DNA from: Euryodendron excelsum
Lineage: Eukaryota > Streptophyta > Magnoliopsida > Ericales > Pentaphylacaceae
NCBI GenBank assembly: GCA_033060915.1
Contig: CM065387.1
Coordinates: 33,042,001 to 33,106,000, forward strand
Direction: 5' to 3'
Length of the DNA stretch: 64,000 bases
In this document: piece by piece, positions 1 to 10,179 of the stretch
Layout: every line of letters begins with the position of its first letter
Position numbering within the stretch: the first letter of the stretch is position 1
Position numbers and translations under genes: made by a program
The notes under the pieces: generated by a model
What the model was told of the DNA's origin: nothing
What the model saw: only the letters and a program-made list of their open reading frames with translations
The model's database searches: none

Positions 1-1370
1 CTCGGTTCAATTCTAGTTGGCACATCTTCCTAAGATGGTAAGTCCTTATTTCAATCTCAAATTTAGTTTCAATTCTAGTCTAAATCAATCAAACTCAATT
101 AGGCACGTCTTTCGAGAAAGCTGATTATTCAGACAGTAAGTCTATCCAGTTCAAGACGTTTTTCAAGAAAACTCTTCAGAACGGTAAGTCCCTTCAAACG
201 TGTCGACTGGGACTGAACCCAAGTCCTGAGATGGTAGAACGGTTCACTTCTGGCGCCTGCTAGCCTACCAATGTAGAATGTCTATTATCCAGTACGTCTT
301 TTAAGAAAGTTGATCCCTCAGACGATAAGACTATCTAGCAGCTTCCCGAGATCAGGCAATCTCTAGAATGAACGCACACCGTCAAGGTGACAGAAACACT
401 CGTAAACATCGCAACTGTTGGAGTGACGAAAATACTTGTAAATAGGTCGACATTGGGAGTTGCCAACAAAACCCCTATGTCACGAGTTCGAACACACGTC
501 TTGGTTGTGACACGTTTATCAAAGGACGAGATACATTTGGAAATCAACTTGTCACACACTGTCAGAGTGACGGAAACACTTAAAACGCAAGTCAACACCC
601 GTACTTGCTAGCCCACTCCGGTGAAAAATGACCAAATTGCCCCTTGGGCCTTTTTGGCATGCTTTTCGAGAAAGAACCTAAGTCCTCAAAACGATAAGTC
701 CACCTTTCTAAGATTGTCTCAAAGGCAATCTGGCATGTCTGAATGCCTTCCAGTCGGTTCTAGATCAATTCCGAAACCATCCGGTCAAAATAACTATTTT
801 GCCCCTAGGCATCCAATCGCTTCGGGGACCCACACTGGCTCTGGGTATCAAATCGGTAACCTCTTGAGGATGCTTCTAATAGTATTCCTGACCTTCCAAA
901 ATATTTATGGATCATTCCGAGTCTATTCTAGCAAGTTCGGTGCAAAATGACTATTTTGTCCCCAGTGGGCTGATCGCCTCTTCCAACCGCACCCGTTTTG
1001 GGTATCAAATCAGAAATCTCTCAAAACATTCTCAATAGTGTTTCCAGCATTCAAGCCTTCTCACAGGTCACTCTGAGTTCATTTCGGTGTTTTCCCGGTC
1101 TAATTAACCGTTTTCCCCCTAGTGGGCTGGTTAACCTATTCAAGCATACTAGTACTGTTTTTTAAGTACGTTATCTTTGAGATGCTCATTCAAGGGTTCC
1201 GGTCCCTCCCCGGCCTTTCGGATCATTCTCAGACTTTCTGGAGTCACTCCTAGTGGAGCTAAGCTAAAATTTGCATGACAATCACTAGGAAAGGCCCTTA
1301 AATCTTTTGCTTTGTATCCCAAGGGTCGAAGATCTGTTTCTTACCTCCTTAAAAACTTTCAAAAGTGAGT

Positions 1371-1433
1371 GGCACCACTAGTAGTGGCGCCAAGCCAATA
1401 ATTGGCCTAACGCCACTCCTTGTGGCGCTAGTG
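1371..1433 (+). promoter_or_regulatory. Three back-to-back palindromes upstream of the LTR TATA box
   Basis: Three inverted repeats follow each other: GGCACCACTA/GTAGTGGCGCC, then GCCAATAATTGGCC, then GCGCCACTccttGTGGCGC. They end about 53 bp before the TATA box. The same trio, with small changes, lies at 10937-11000 in solo LTR B1, around 19890-19955 in the 3' LTR of A, and reversed at 33641-33698. Position and conservation suggest binding sites for promoter factors or a structural element; function is inferred. Confidence 0.6.
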
Positions 1434-1485
1434 TATTTTTTGCCTTGGTGCCACTACAACAGGCGCCAAGGTTTAATCAATTGCC

Positions 1486-1493
1486 TATAAATA
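1486..1493 (+). promoter_or_regulatory. TATA box of the 5' LTR promoter
   Basis: TATAAATA in the context CCTATAAATACAGAGCC, a textbook plant TATA box. It recurs at the matching place in every LTR long enough to include it: 11050, 20003, 26681, 33581 (minus), 45535, 57334 (minus) and 60216. It marks the U3/R boundary region; transcription should start about 30 bp downstream. Confidence 0.85.
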
Positions 1494-2439
1494 CAGAGCC
1501 TTTTCCTGGGTAATTTGGGTTCGTAAACTCAAACCAAAAACTTTGTTTCTCTTAAAACAGAGCTCGAAGCCTCTACAAACCCTAATTTTGTCAAGCTTCT
1601 TCAAGCCCTAGCTTCCATACACTTAAACCTTAGCTTGTGCACACTCCATACACTCAAACACAAGCCTCCTAACAAGCCATTGAAGACTTCAAGTGCTGCA
1701 ACTTTTAAGCTCTCAAAGATTCAAGTAAACAAAGCAACTAAAGCAATCAAAGCAAAGAAGAGACAAGGTTGGTTTTCTATTTAGTTTATGCAATTTTCCC
1801 CTCTCTCTTCTTCCTCCTAACCCACTTGGGTTTTCTTTTATTTTAATCCCTATCTTTTGCCCCATCTTCTTGCATGCTTGAAACAAGGGATTCCCCAATT
1901 TATGCTGAGGAAGAACTATTGAAAGTCACCGTTTTGGGGACTTCCTCCTAATTCAACCTTAGACAGTGTGGATTCGGCCCCCTTGATTATGTGATGAGGC
2001 CTAACCTTGTATGTTCACGACCCTATTGCTTTATGGTTATCATGTTCATACATTACATTCAAAAGTTGTTTTCAAACTTGCATCAAAGTTCTCTTTCAAA
2101 ACTTGCTTTCAAAACTTCTTATTCCAAACTTGTTTTCAAAATCACACTCCTAAGATGATTCTAGCTGTTCTATGATTAGGGTTGTTTTAGGAAAGTATTA
2201 TATTCAATGTGACTATTAAGGTTCAAACCCTAAATTGTTTTTATCAAAATCACAATCTTAAGATGATTCTAGCCATTCTATGGTTAGGGTTGTTTTAGAA
2301 AAATATTACATTTAATGTGATCATTATGGTCCATATTTCAAACCCTTGTTGCTTTCAAAATCATAACCCTAGAATGATTCTAATCCTCTTATGATTAGAA
2401 TTGTTTTAGGAGAGTGAGATATTTAAGAGACTTGTAAAA

Positions 2440-3560
2440 GTTCATATTCAAATCCCTTTCCAAAATTGCTTTTCAAATCTATTTCCTAAAAACTCTTTTT
2501 TAAGATTCTAGTTTCTAAAAACTCCTTTTCTTGAAGTCCATGTCAAGCCTTAGAATCTATGATTAGAAAACCCTAAAATCATGACTTCCTATTTTGCCTC
2601 AAAATATAGATTTTCAAAAACTCTATTTTCTACATCAAATCTTAGGTTTCTAAAATCTCTTTTCTTACCAAATCATAGATTTTCAAATTCAAGATTTTCA
2701 AAATTCAACATTTCCAATTCCATGTCAAATCAAATCTTCCAATTTAGGAAACCAAATCAAATCCTCCAATTTTGAAAACAAAATCAAATCATTTATTTTT
2801 GGAAACAAAATCCAGTCTTCAACTTCAGGAAATAGAAATCAAATCTTTCCTAATTTTAATATTTCCTAAACCTCAAACCTTTCCTAATTTCAAACTTTCA
2901 AGCATTTTCTAATTTCAAACTTTCAAATATTTCTTAATCTCAAACTTTCTAATTTCAAATCTTTCTAAATTCAACTTTTCTTAAGTCAAAACTTTCCAAA
3001 TCTAAAACTTTCTAAATTTAAATATTTCCAAAATCAACTCTTTCCTAATTTGAAACTTTCCTAAAATAGAACTTTCCTATTCTGAAATTTTCCTAATTCA
3101 AAGATTTTCTAAATTCAATCTTTCCTAAACTCTAACTTTCTAAATTCTTTCAAATCTAATATTCAAGTCAAATCTTTTCCAACATTTCCAAGTCAAGGGT
3201 TTCTAAATCAAATCAAACCAACTTCCAATCTTTTCTAAATCCTATCTTTCCTAATTCTAAGTTTTCTAAAAATCAAAGCTTCCTAAAATCAAATCTCTCA
3301 AGTTCAAATCAAGTCTTTCCAATTTAATTGAATGCTTCAACCCTAGGTTACCTAAGTCTTAGGATACCTAAACCCTAGTTCAATACTAACCCTAAAGTTA
3401 AGAAGTTTCAATTCTTTTCTAAACTAAGATGGTTTTTAAACTCCAATCTTGGTCAAGATGCCTTCAAAACTCTATTTTTTCAAACCAAGTCCAATTCCAA
3501 TCTTCCAATCAAAATTCCAAATCAAACGGCTTTCAAATCAAATCTTTTATTTTCATTTGG
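2440..3560 (+). repeat. Degenerate TTTCCTAAwTTCAAA low-complexity filler of the LTR
   Basis: About 1.1 kb of imperfect 15-25 bp units such as CTTTCCTAATTTCAAACTT. The strand shown is very poor in G. Equivalent stretches sit in every LTR copy (12000-13600, 21240-21750, 23400-24100, 28500-28970, 61800-62200; reversed at 31000-32650). It accounts for much of the LTR length and holds no gene. Short reading frames in it are by-products of stop-poor composition. Confidence 0.85.
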
Positions 3561-3567
3561 ATCTTGT

Positions 3568-3635
3568 GTCCGAACTACAACTAACCTGATTCCCAACAAA
3601 GTGATACGTAGGCAACCATCATGGGTGCAATTACA
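3568..3635 (+). other. Conserved LTR block 1 (TCCGAACTAC...GATACGTAGGCAACC)
   Basis: Core words CCGAACTACrACTgACCTGATTC and GGATACGTAGGCAACC remain recognisable in all ten LTR copies (also near 13640, 21960, 24330, 28977, 31205 reversed, 47838, 53710, 54670, 62565), while the flanking filler is scrambled. Similar words occur in Tat/Ogre LTRs of other plants from memory. No function is known to me; an RNA processing or packaging signal is one possibility. Confidence 0.6.
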
Positions 3636-3868
3636 ACCTTTTTAAAATTTCCAATTACACAATCTTTGTCAAATTTTCAATTCCACAATCTCTTTTAAGC
3701 TTCAAATCTTTTCCTCAAATCTAATTTAAAAAATCAATCGCTTTCAAATATTTTTCTTGCACTTGCATGTCATGCATCATATCAAACTTCTTTTGAAAAT
3801 TCTTTTCAAAGTCGATATAATTGGACATTGAATAATCAAATATTCTAAATGAGTGAACCTAGGGTGAA

Positions 3869-3946
3869 TTGGTATGTAGGTACCGAAGGGCGGGATAAGG
3901 TGATAGCCTAGAGCATCTTCCCTATACATAACCAACCTTCGAACCA
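3869..3946 (+). other. Conserved LTR block 2 (ATGTAGGTACCG...CTTCCCTAC)
   Basis: A second island of conservation with ATGTAGGTACCG, GGGCGGGrTAgGGTGATAGC and ATCTTCCCTAcACgTAACC. In most copies GTAGGG and CCCTAC can pair around a loop of about 19 nt. Other copies lie near 14018, 22289, 24520, 29349, 30790 (reversed), 48133, 53994, 54909 and 62786. It lies downstream of the inferred transcription start, so it would be in the RNA. Confidence 0.6.
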
Positions 3947-4298
3947 AGAATCACTGTTTTCAAATACCAAAACAAAGTTATTTTCAAAAAGGGTTTAAAC
4001 CTTTCCAAAGGTTTCCAAACAACCTGTTTTCCAAAAACCCTCTCTTGAGGAAGTTTTCAACATTTTCAAAAACCCTAAGTTTAATATTTAGATTATGCTT
4101 CGTTTTAGGTGACCTAACTCACCTTAATCAAGTTAGGCGGTGACTCCAAATCTTTTTCAAAAGTCCTTATTCGAATCAATTTTAGGTTCAAACTTAGTCG
4201 TACTTGTCTTTCTAGGAGGATGAGTTCTAACGAGAGAGTATTGTGTTTTTTCCACTTGTGCATGTTTTCTCGAGTGCGAAAAATCGGGGTGTGACAGC

Positions 4299-4316
4299 TG
4301 GTGACTCTGCTGTGGA
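4299..4316 (+). other. Primer binding site of element A
   Basis: TGGTGACTCTGCTGTGGA starts two bases after the LTR end. It fits the TGGCGACTCyrCTGGGGA consensus seen at three other LTR ends in the window (24952, 48559, 63215). From memory, Ogre elements use a tRNA-Arg primer with this kind of site; the tRNA assignment was not checked. Confidence 0.8.
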
Positions 4317-5799
4317 AGCTTAGAGGGTTAAGCCATTATCATATCCTTTCACCCTTCACTCATCTAGAGTCTTTGATTAACTTGTTTAATTCTATCAACT
4401 TCAAATTTTCAAAATCAACCTTTTCAGAGCCGTTTTCAAAAACATGCATTCAATTTACATTCAATCATATTATCTTTCACTAGTTTTTCATCAAAGTACT
4501 AACTTTTTGCATTTTGTTTTGTAAGTGTACTCTTGTTCACATTTTATTTTATGTCATATTAACTGCTATGCATGTCATGAATGAATAGGATGGAATGAAC
4601 AGGATGGATAGGAGTTGTTGGGCCCTTTCCTCCATTTTTAAAATATCACACACACACACACACTGCATGTGCACCTGCATAAGCATATTTACATTTTTAC
4701 CTGGTTACGTCCTTTCTGGTTAGAAGGGGGAATGGTATATTGGTTGTGGGCAGATGCTGTGTCAGTTTCTTAGCTTACGGCCTTTTGATGGTTCCCCCGC
4801 TCGGATCACCAACCTATAATGGCACCACCTCGGGGAGTGGGCCTAGGTTTGAAGATCTAGGAACCGAGCTTTTTAGGAAGCATTAGTAAACCCTCAACCT
4901 CATGCTCATATAGAAACCATGCATAGCTGAACCTCTGCCGGATTTGAGACACACACGTCGATTTCAAAACCATGGAGGAAAGAGCGACCGTTCTACTTTC
5001 CTTTATGCCTATTTATTCCTATTGTTATAATGCTTGTATTCCTGCTGTTATAATGCTTGTATAAATGCTCATGCATACATGCTTACTTTACAATTGCATT
5101 CTCTCTCTCCCTATACTCTATGCATATATGTTCATGCATGCAATACGTCATGTCAAGACAAGAGTTCCAAAGTAACTTAAGTCACTGCATTCTCATACAT
5201 ATGATCAACCCATTGAAAGTGACGCTAAGATCGCTCTCCTTTGCATAAAACCCACTAAAATTTTAAGGGTTCCCATGTAACCGTAAAGACTCATGGCATG
5301 CATTTCAAGTCATTCCATAAAGAGGGGTCCCAATCCCTTTATGTTCACGGAGATAGGGTTGCCAAGAAGACAAGGGGCAATCAAACAACAAGGTCTCTCA
5401 ATGACCTTCTCAACATCAAGCTCAAAGAAGGTGGATCCAAGGACTCAAGAGTAGTTTAGGATCTCCAATGTAAAAGTAGATAGGTGAAAGTTCAAAGGAA
5501 AATGTCCCCCCTTTCCCCTATTAAATTGTGTTCCAATTCCATTGTATTTAAACCCAAAAGTTCAATGTACTTCTTTATTTTCCGTGAATGAATGAATGAA
5601 TGTTCTCAATCCACGGTAAGGTATCTGCATACAGGGGTAAACCTCCTATCTCCAAAAAGTGAGCCGAATGCATCGTGTTTAGTTTTCCTCTCAAGTAGGG
5701 GCACTTCTAGGACATGCATTGCATAAAGCTTTTTAAATATCAAAACCTTGACTTGCGATTTGTATTTTTGTTTGCTTGTCATTTATCTAGGTGAGGAAA
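4317..5799 (+). mobile_element. Untranslated leader of element A
   Basis: Internal region between PBS and gag. It matches the leaders of G (24950-25009 plus 29786-30198), E (48560 on) and F (63233 on): CTTAGAGGGTTA next to the PBS, a (CA)n run at 4647-4662, a GGTGGTATATTG-like block near 4730, and a module near 5150-5730 with GGCATGCATTTCAAG and TACAGGGGTAAAC. GAATGAATGAATGAATG lies at about 5585. No open frame of note. Confidence 0.75.
4647..4662 (+). repeat. (CA)8 microsatellite in leader
   Basis: Short CA run at a position shared by the leaders of all elements; it is expanded to 21 repeats in element G (30083-30124) and short in E (48940) and F (63563). Confidence 0.9.
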
Positions 5800-6477
5800 A
5801 TGAATACTGGTTTAACCTCTTCTATTCTCGTAAAAGCCATGATTCACAAGCTGCAAGAGAGTATACCGCTGGAAAGTAATAACCCTAGCAAAGGCATTTC
5901 ATGTAGCCCATCAGCTATAATTCCAAAAGGGATGGCTTATGTCCTAGGGGGGTCAGAATACCAAAACCACACCTTCCTAACCATACAACCTCACCAATCC
6001 AACATGAACCTGACTGTCGAAACCCTACTCAATCCTCCTCGTTACCGCCTTATTCTTACTCCTCTGTTTGGACTTGAACCCATGGTTGTAATGGCTGGAC
6101 CTGAACCCCAAACTGACACCCAGGAGGCCATACGACCCCTACTACCTTTTGTCATACCAAAGAAACCAACTATGCTCACTACCCTACCCATCCTCACAAA
6201 TCTTTTACCTGCGGTAGTCCTTTTGCCCATATGCCCAAAGATAATTCTTCCCATCATGACCCAATTGCCAATACCCAGTCTCCATAATGTCCCATGGAAT
6301 TATCCCCTTGACAAGACCCAAAGCACGGAAGAGCCCGTAGCAGAAATAGGAGGGATGACCTGGTTAGGACGACTTTACACCTTCGCTGAAGTTAAAAGAA
6401 AGAGGAAAGGGAAATATAAAGAAGGGGAAGACTCTAACCTACCAACAGATCAATAGATATCAAAATTTACCAAGGCT
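5800..6477 (+). pseudogene. C-terminal remnant of gag polyprotein (element A)
   Basis: Reading frame from ATG 5800 to TAG 6456, about 218 residues. It is proline-rich and ends in VPWNYPLDK...GGMTWLGRLYT followed by a basic KRKRKGKYKEG segment; this matches the end of Tat/Ogre gag just before protease, where VPWxY and GGxTRxGRxY are recurrent. The capsid and zinc-knuckle parts that should precede are absent, so most of gag has been lost. A shift near 6456 moves the reading into the protease frame. Weak alternative: a random proline-rich frame, but the order gag end to protease argues against that. Confidence 0.65.
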
Positions 6478-7362
6478 TTCGGAAAAGTTGATTATGACAT
6501 CATGGAACAACTCAAAAAATCCCCGGCCCATATCTCGATGTTAGGCTTACTACTCACCTCTGAGATACACCGAGACACTTTATTAAGGATCCTTAAGGAT
6601 GCCCATGTGCTTGAGAATTTCATGCCAAATAACTTACATAACATGGTGAGCCTCATCGTATCCCCAAATATCATTACTTTATCTGATGATGAGATTCCTG
6701 CTGATAGAACGGGGCACACCCATGCTCTACATGTGGCTATAAAAACAAGGAAAAAAATGGTGGCCAATGTATTAATAGACAATGGATCAGCTCTGAATGT
6801 ATGCTTGTATTCCACTTTAAAAATGCTGGGGATGGACAGAACCTATTTGAATAACAGCAACACAGTCATTCATGCCTTTGATGGCTCCTAAAGAGAAACC
6901 ATGGGGGAAATTGAAATGCCAGTCGAGATAGGACCTGTAACCTTCATCATCAAATTTCAAGTCCTGCACATTCCGGCTGTTTACAACTTGCTGTTAGGAT
7001 GACCCTGCATTCACTCGGCAGGTGCAGTCCCTTCTAGTCTTTATAAAAAAGTCAAGTCCATCATAGGCTCCAAGTTGATCTCTATTTTTACTGAAAAGGA
7101 ATTTACCGTATACAAAGCTAATACTGTCTCACTTGGCACAGAGTCGGCCCCCTCTTGCATCCAGTCGTTCGAATATGTCATTGTCATACAGAAGGAAGAT
7201 CAAACGGAGCCAAAGTATTCTCAAAATTCCTGCATGATAGCACATTACTTCAAAACAAACGGTTTCCATTCGGGTAAAGGCTTAGGGAAATACTTACAAG
7301 GAATGCCTGAGATCATAGAAATACCATTAGCTGAACCCAAGGACATGGTCGCTGATGGTTAG
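6478..7362 (+). pseudogene. Aspartic protease with G-patch, broken (element A)
   Basis: One continuous frame with in-frame stops at 6889-6891 and 7000-7002. It opens with VDYDIMEQLKKSPAHIS and AHISMLGLL, typical of the segment before the Ogre protease. The catalytic loop reads VLIDNGSALNV, a D-N-G-S form of the D-T/S-G motif. It is followed by a flap-like region, LLG-stop-PCIHSAGAVPSS, and a C-terminal G-patch, GFHSGKGLGKYLQGM. The stop at 7000 replaces the arginine usual in LLGRPW and fits CGA to TGA decay. The protease would have cut the gag-pol polyprotein; the G-patch may bind RNA. Reverse transcriptase should follow but does not. Confidence 0.85.
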
Positions 7363-7709
7363 GGTGATGAGTTTTTACACCCTAAGTATGCCATGGCTGA
7401 GCACCATCTGTTAGAGAACCCCTAGCCCGTGACTGATTTTAACTATGAAGATATGGGTTGGGGACCTAAGGAGCTAACAGCACCGTCGGAGCCATTCGAA
7501 CTAGAGGGAGGCGAGCTAGCCAACCTCTTCATTGAAGAAACTAAAAGGTAACAAAGGAAAACAAGATAGTCAATGAAACTGACAATTGCACCATCACTAC
7601 CAACCCGCTTAGAGCCCTAGAAGAAGCCTCTACCTGTCTTGCCTTGGCCAAAGATCGCAATGATGGATGGAGCATTATAGATGTGGGCATTGTCCCAAAG
7701 CCATACTAG
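7363..7709 (+). pseudogene. Remnant after protease; no reverse transcriptase
   Basis: Frames continue with stops: GDEFLHPKYAMAE and an acidic NYEDMGWGPKEL stretch, then in another frame TTNPLRALEEASTCLALAK and WSIIDVGIVPKPY up to about 7709. This could be the spacer between protease and reverse transcriptase. No LPF/YxDD or RNase H motif follows, so most of pol was deleted here or never present. Confidence 0.5.
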
Positions 7710-9339
7710 AAGGCTCTCCTCTAAAGTGTACAAGAGAGGGGTGTTCTCACCCACTTTCTTTCTATCCATTTTATTCATTGTCTTTAAATTAATGTTTGCA
7801 TTTCGATTCTTATAAAAACTCCATGCTTTTCACTGAAATAATAAAAAGATAGTTTTTTCATTCAATCGTTGCTATCTCATATTCTTGTGAATGGTGAATG
7901 CTTCCAAAATAAGGTGGTGCATTCTATCTAATGGAGGACCTATCTTGAAGGTTGTGATAGCATGAGTCAACCACTAACCAAATGATCAACTTTTTGAAGA
8001 GAGAGAGAGAGGATAAGGATGAGTGAGGAAACCACCTGAAAGCAGCACTTGCAAGACCTTAAAGCTAAGCGCTGTGTAGCCAGACTATCAAAAGGAAGGG
8101 GTACCATCTTTTATTTTTTTTAAAAAAAAAAAATTTATATCCCCTTTGCTTAACCCACTAGTGCTTCGCAGAAAGCGAAAGATTTCTTGTCAATCCCTAC
8201 CCAAAACCTTTCCTCCACACTGGGGTAGACAGATAATTGAGAATTCAACAAAGAATGTCACTAGTCTTCCATTAAGTTAAAGCAATATGAAGACTCTATG
8301 GATCAAGTAATTTGGTTCAAAGTGAAGAGGGGCCCTCATTGCGTTTTTCATACAGTCAAAAGCAACCATTGTCAAACCCGTTGAGATGGTTATGTTTCTT
8401 TTCAAGAAAACCCCAACCTAGGGATCACCGCCCCTAATGGGTTAGAATGAAACACTAAGGAAAAAATAAATAAATAAAAATACAGAGAAAAAAAATATGA
8501 GAGAAAGGAGTTGTAAAAGTATCCACCTCACAAAAAGAAAAGAAGAGGGAAAGCAAAAAGAAAGGGTATCAAGGGGCAAGAAAAAAAAAATACTCCATTA
8601 GAAGATAAAAAATCAAGCTACAAGAAAGGACAACTCCTTTAATGATATCTAGAAAAGCATATAGTAAAAGCAAGTAGGAAAATCTAAAGGTGATCCTAGG
8701 TGACAAAGAAAGCCCTGTAGATTCAATAGGTCTGAGCCTTTACTCTTTTTTGTAAAAACCCATAACCATGGCCTACATTACAATCCTATTAAAGTCTTCT
8801 TCAATTAAAAAAGGATTTCTTGATCTAAATGAGCCGAACATGTTGCAGAAGTTAAAAAAAGATACTAGGGGCCCAATCCCCCACTGGAAAACCAGCCAAA
8901 GATGGTATGGATCTGAACCTTACTAAAAACAACATCAAATTTGGGCTTGCATATCCCGTTGTTTCTCAAGACCCCACAACTTAGCCTACATTACGGTTCT
9001 AAGACAAAACCTCCCTAGATTAAATGACTAGCTGTTCATCGCTTTGCCAAAAGGTTAGGTAAATTGTTACCTAAAGCCCGAGGGTTAAGAGTTCAAGCCA
9101 CATGATCCCAGACAGTAACCCCAAAGTAGAAAGTCAGAGTTGATCAGAAGGATAGGAAAGGTACGAAGTGCTATCACTTGGTCAAATGAGGGTTGAACCA
9201 AAGGACAAGCCAAATCCCTAAAAAGAAAGGAGTTAGCATTTTAAGGATGCAAAGTTTGACAGCACCCCATTTCATTAATTGGTGTATTCTTTACATATGA
9301 AGGCATTTTTATAAAAAATTTGGAATGAGCTTTGCATAC
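7710..9339 (+). mobile_element. Post-coding internal region of element A, part 1
   Basis: Non-coding, A/G-rich. It shares blocks with E and D: GGCCTACATTACrrTCC occurs twice here (near 8770 and 8980) and twice in E (52014, 52228), and TTGCTTTGCCAAAAGG near 9042 matches 52290 and 38590. A (A)n/(T)n run lies near 8115-8140. The region continues at 14461 after the solo LTR. Confidence 0.7.
9335..9339 (+). repeat. Target site duplication CATAC, left
   Basis: CATAC directly before the LTR start TGTAAGCGCC and again directly after the LTR end at 14461-14465. Five bases is the expected size for Ty3/gypsy integration. Confidence 0.9.
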
Positions 9340-9507
9340 TGTAAGCGCCCCATTTTTGACCGCTCGGCAGTCTACACTTCGTCCCGACTTGTGTTCAAGT
9401 CATTGTGGGCATATTCCTATTGAAACCAATGCTCTAGGTCCAAATCTCGTCTGTCTATCGCTTCGCGGGCCTGTCAGGCCCAAATAGAGGCAAAATATCC
9501 AAAATGC

Positions 9508-9990
9508 CTTTAGGGGCATTGTCCTTTCTTATTCCAATTCCAATCCCACTCTCGAGACAGTTTATTCCTCGAGACGGTTCCAATTCAGGCACGTCTCTTC
9601 GAAGACGGTAAGACCCCTTTCTAATCCCTCTCTCGAGATAGTTTATTCCTCGAGACGATTCCAATTCAGGCACGTCTTTTCGAAGACGGTAAGACCCTTT
9701 TCTAATCCCACTCTTGAGACAGTTTATTCCTCGAGACGGCTCCAATCCAGGCACGTCTCCTCGGAGACAATAAGACCCCTTTCCAATCCCACTCTCGAGA
9801 CAGTTTATTCCTAGAGACTGTTCCAACCCAGGCACGTCTCCTCGGAGACGGTAAGACCCCTTTCCAATCCCACTCTCGAGACAGTTTATTTCTCGAGACG
9901 GTTCCAACCCACGCACGTCTTTTCAGAGATGATAAGTCCCCTTTCCAATCCCTCTCTCGAGACAATTTATTCCTCGAGACGGTCCGAGTA
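9508..9990 (+). repeat. 81-bp tandem repeats in solo LTR B1
   Basis: GCACGTCT recurs at 9589, 9670, 9751, 9832 and 9913, an exact 81-bp step. Each unit holds CTCGAGACAGTTTATTCC, TCGAGACGGTTCCAA, a hairpin CGTCT...AGACGG and GGTAAGACCCCTTTCC. The step is a multiple of three, so the minus strand reads as a 27-residue repeat; I take that to be accidental. Confidence 0.9.
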
Positions 9991-10179
9991 GCGAAACTAC
10001 TCACAAAACCGTAAGACTAGCGGAAATACTCACAAATAGGTCGATATAGGGAATTGCCAACAAACCCCTGTGTCACGAAGACCGCCATTAGAGTGGCGGA
10101 AACACTCAAAACCCAGGTCAACATCAGTGTTTGTTAACCCACTTTGGTGAAAAATGACCAAACTGTCGTTTGGACCTTT

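Larger units (their letters stand above)
1..4296 (+). mobile_element. 5' LTR of element A (first ~114 bp outside window)
   Basis: Long terminal repeat of a Tat/Ogre-type Ty3/gypsy element. Base 1 aligns with base 18521 of the downstream copy (18407-22712), so about 114 bp of the start are missing. The right edge is ...GGGGTGTGACA at 4296, followed by GC and a primer binding site, which fixes this as a 5' LTR. Order: hairpin/GGTAAGT repeats (1-600), diverged copies of a roughly 160-bp U3 module containing GACCGTTTTGCCCC-like and GGTATCAAAyCGG motifs (780-1140), promoter palindromes and TATA box (1371-1493), a purine-rich leader ending in a GT splice-like site (about 1766), T/C/A-rich filler (2440-3560) and two conserved blocks (3568-3635, 3869-3946). 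Confidence 0.92.

Noticed and set aside
7363..9339. Reverse transcriptase, RNase H or integrase downstream of protease in A
   Set aside because: No YxDD-type, DEDD or HHCC/DDE patterns could be seen on either strand. A profile search would be needed to exclude very degraded traces.
9508..9990. CRISPR-like repeat-spacer array
   Set aside because: The whole 81-bp unit repeats, with no unique spacers, and the context is a plant LTR.
9455..10004. Minus-strand frames of 153 and 100 residues with a 27-residue repeat
   Set aside because: The 81-bp tandem repeat is a multiple of three and stop-poor, so the repeat protein is automatic. No homologous frame exists in B2, where the unit is 46 bp.
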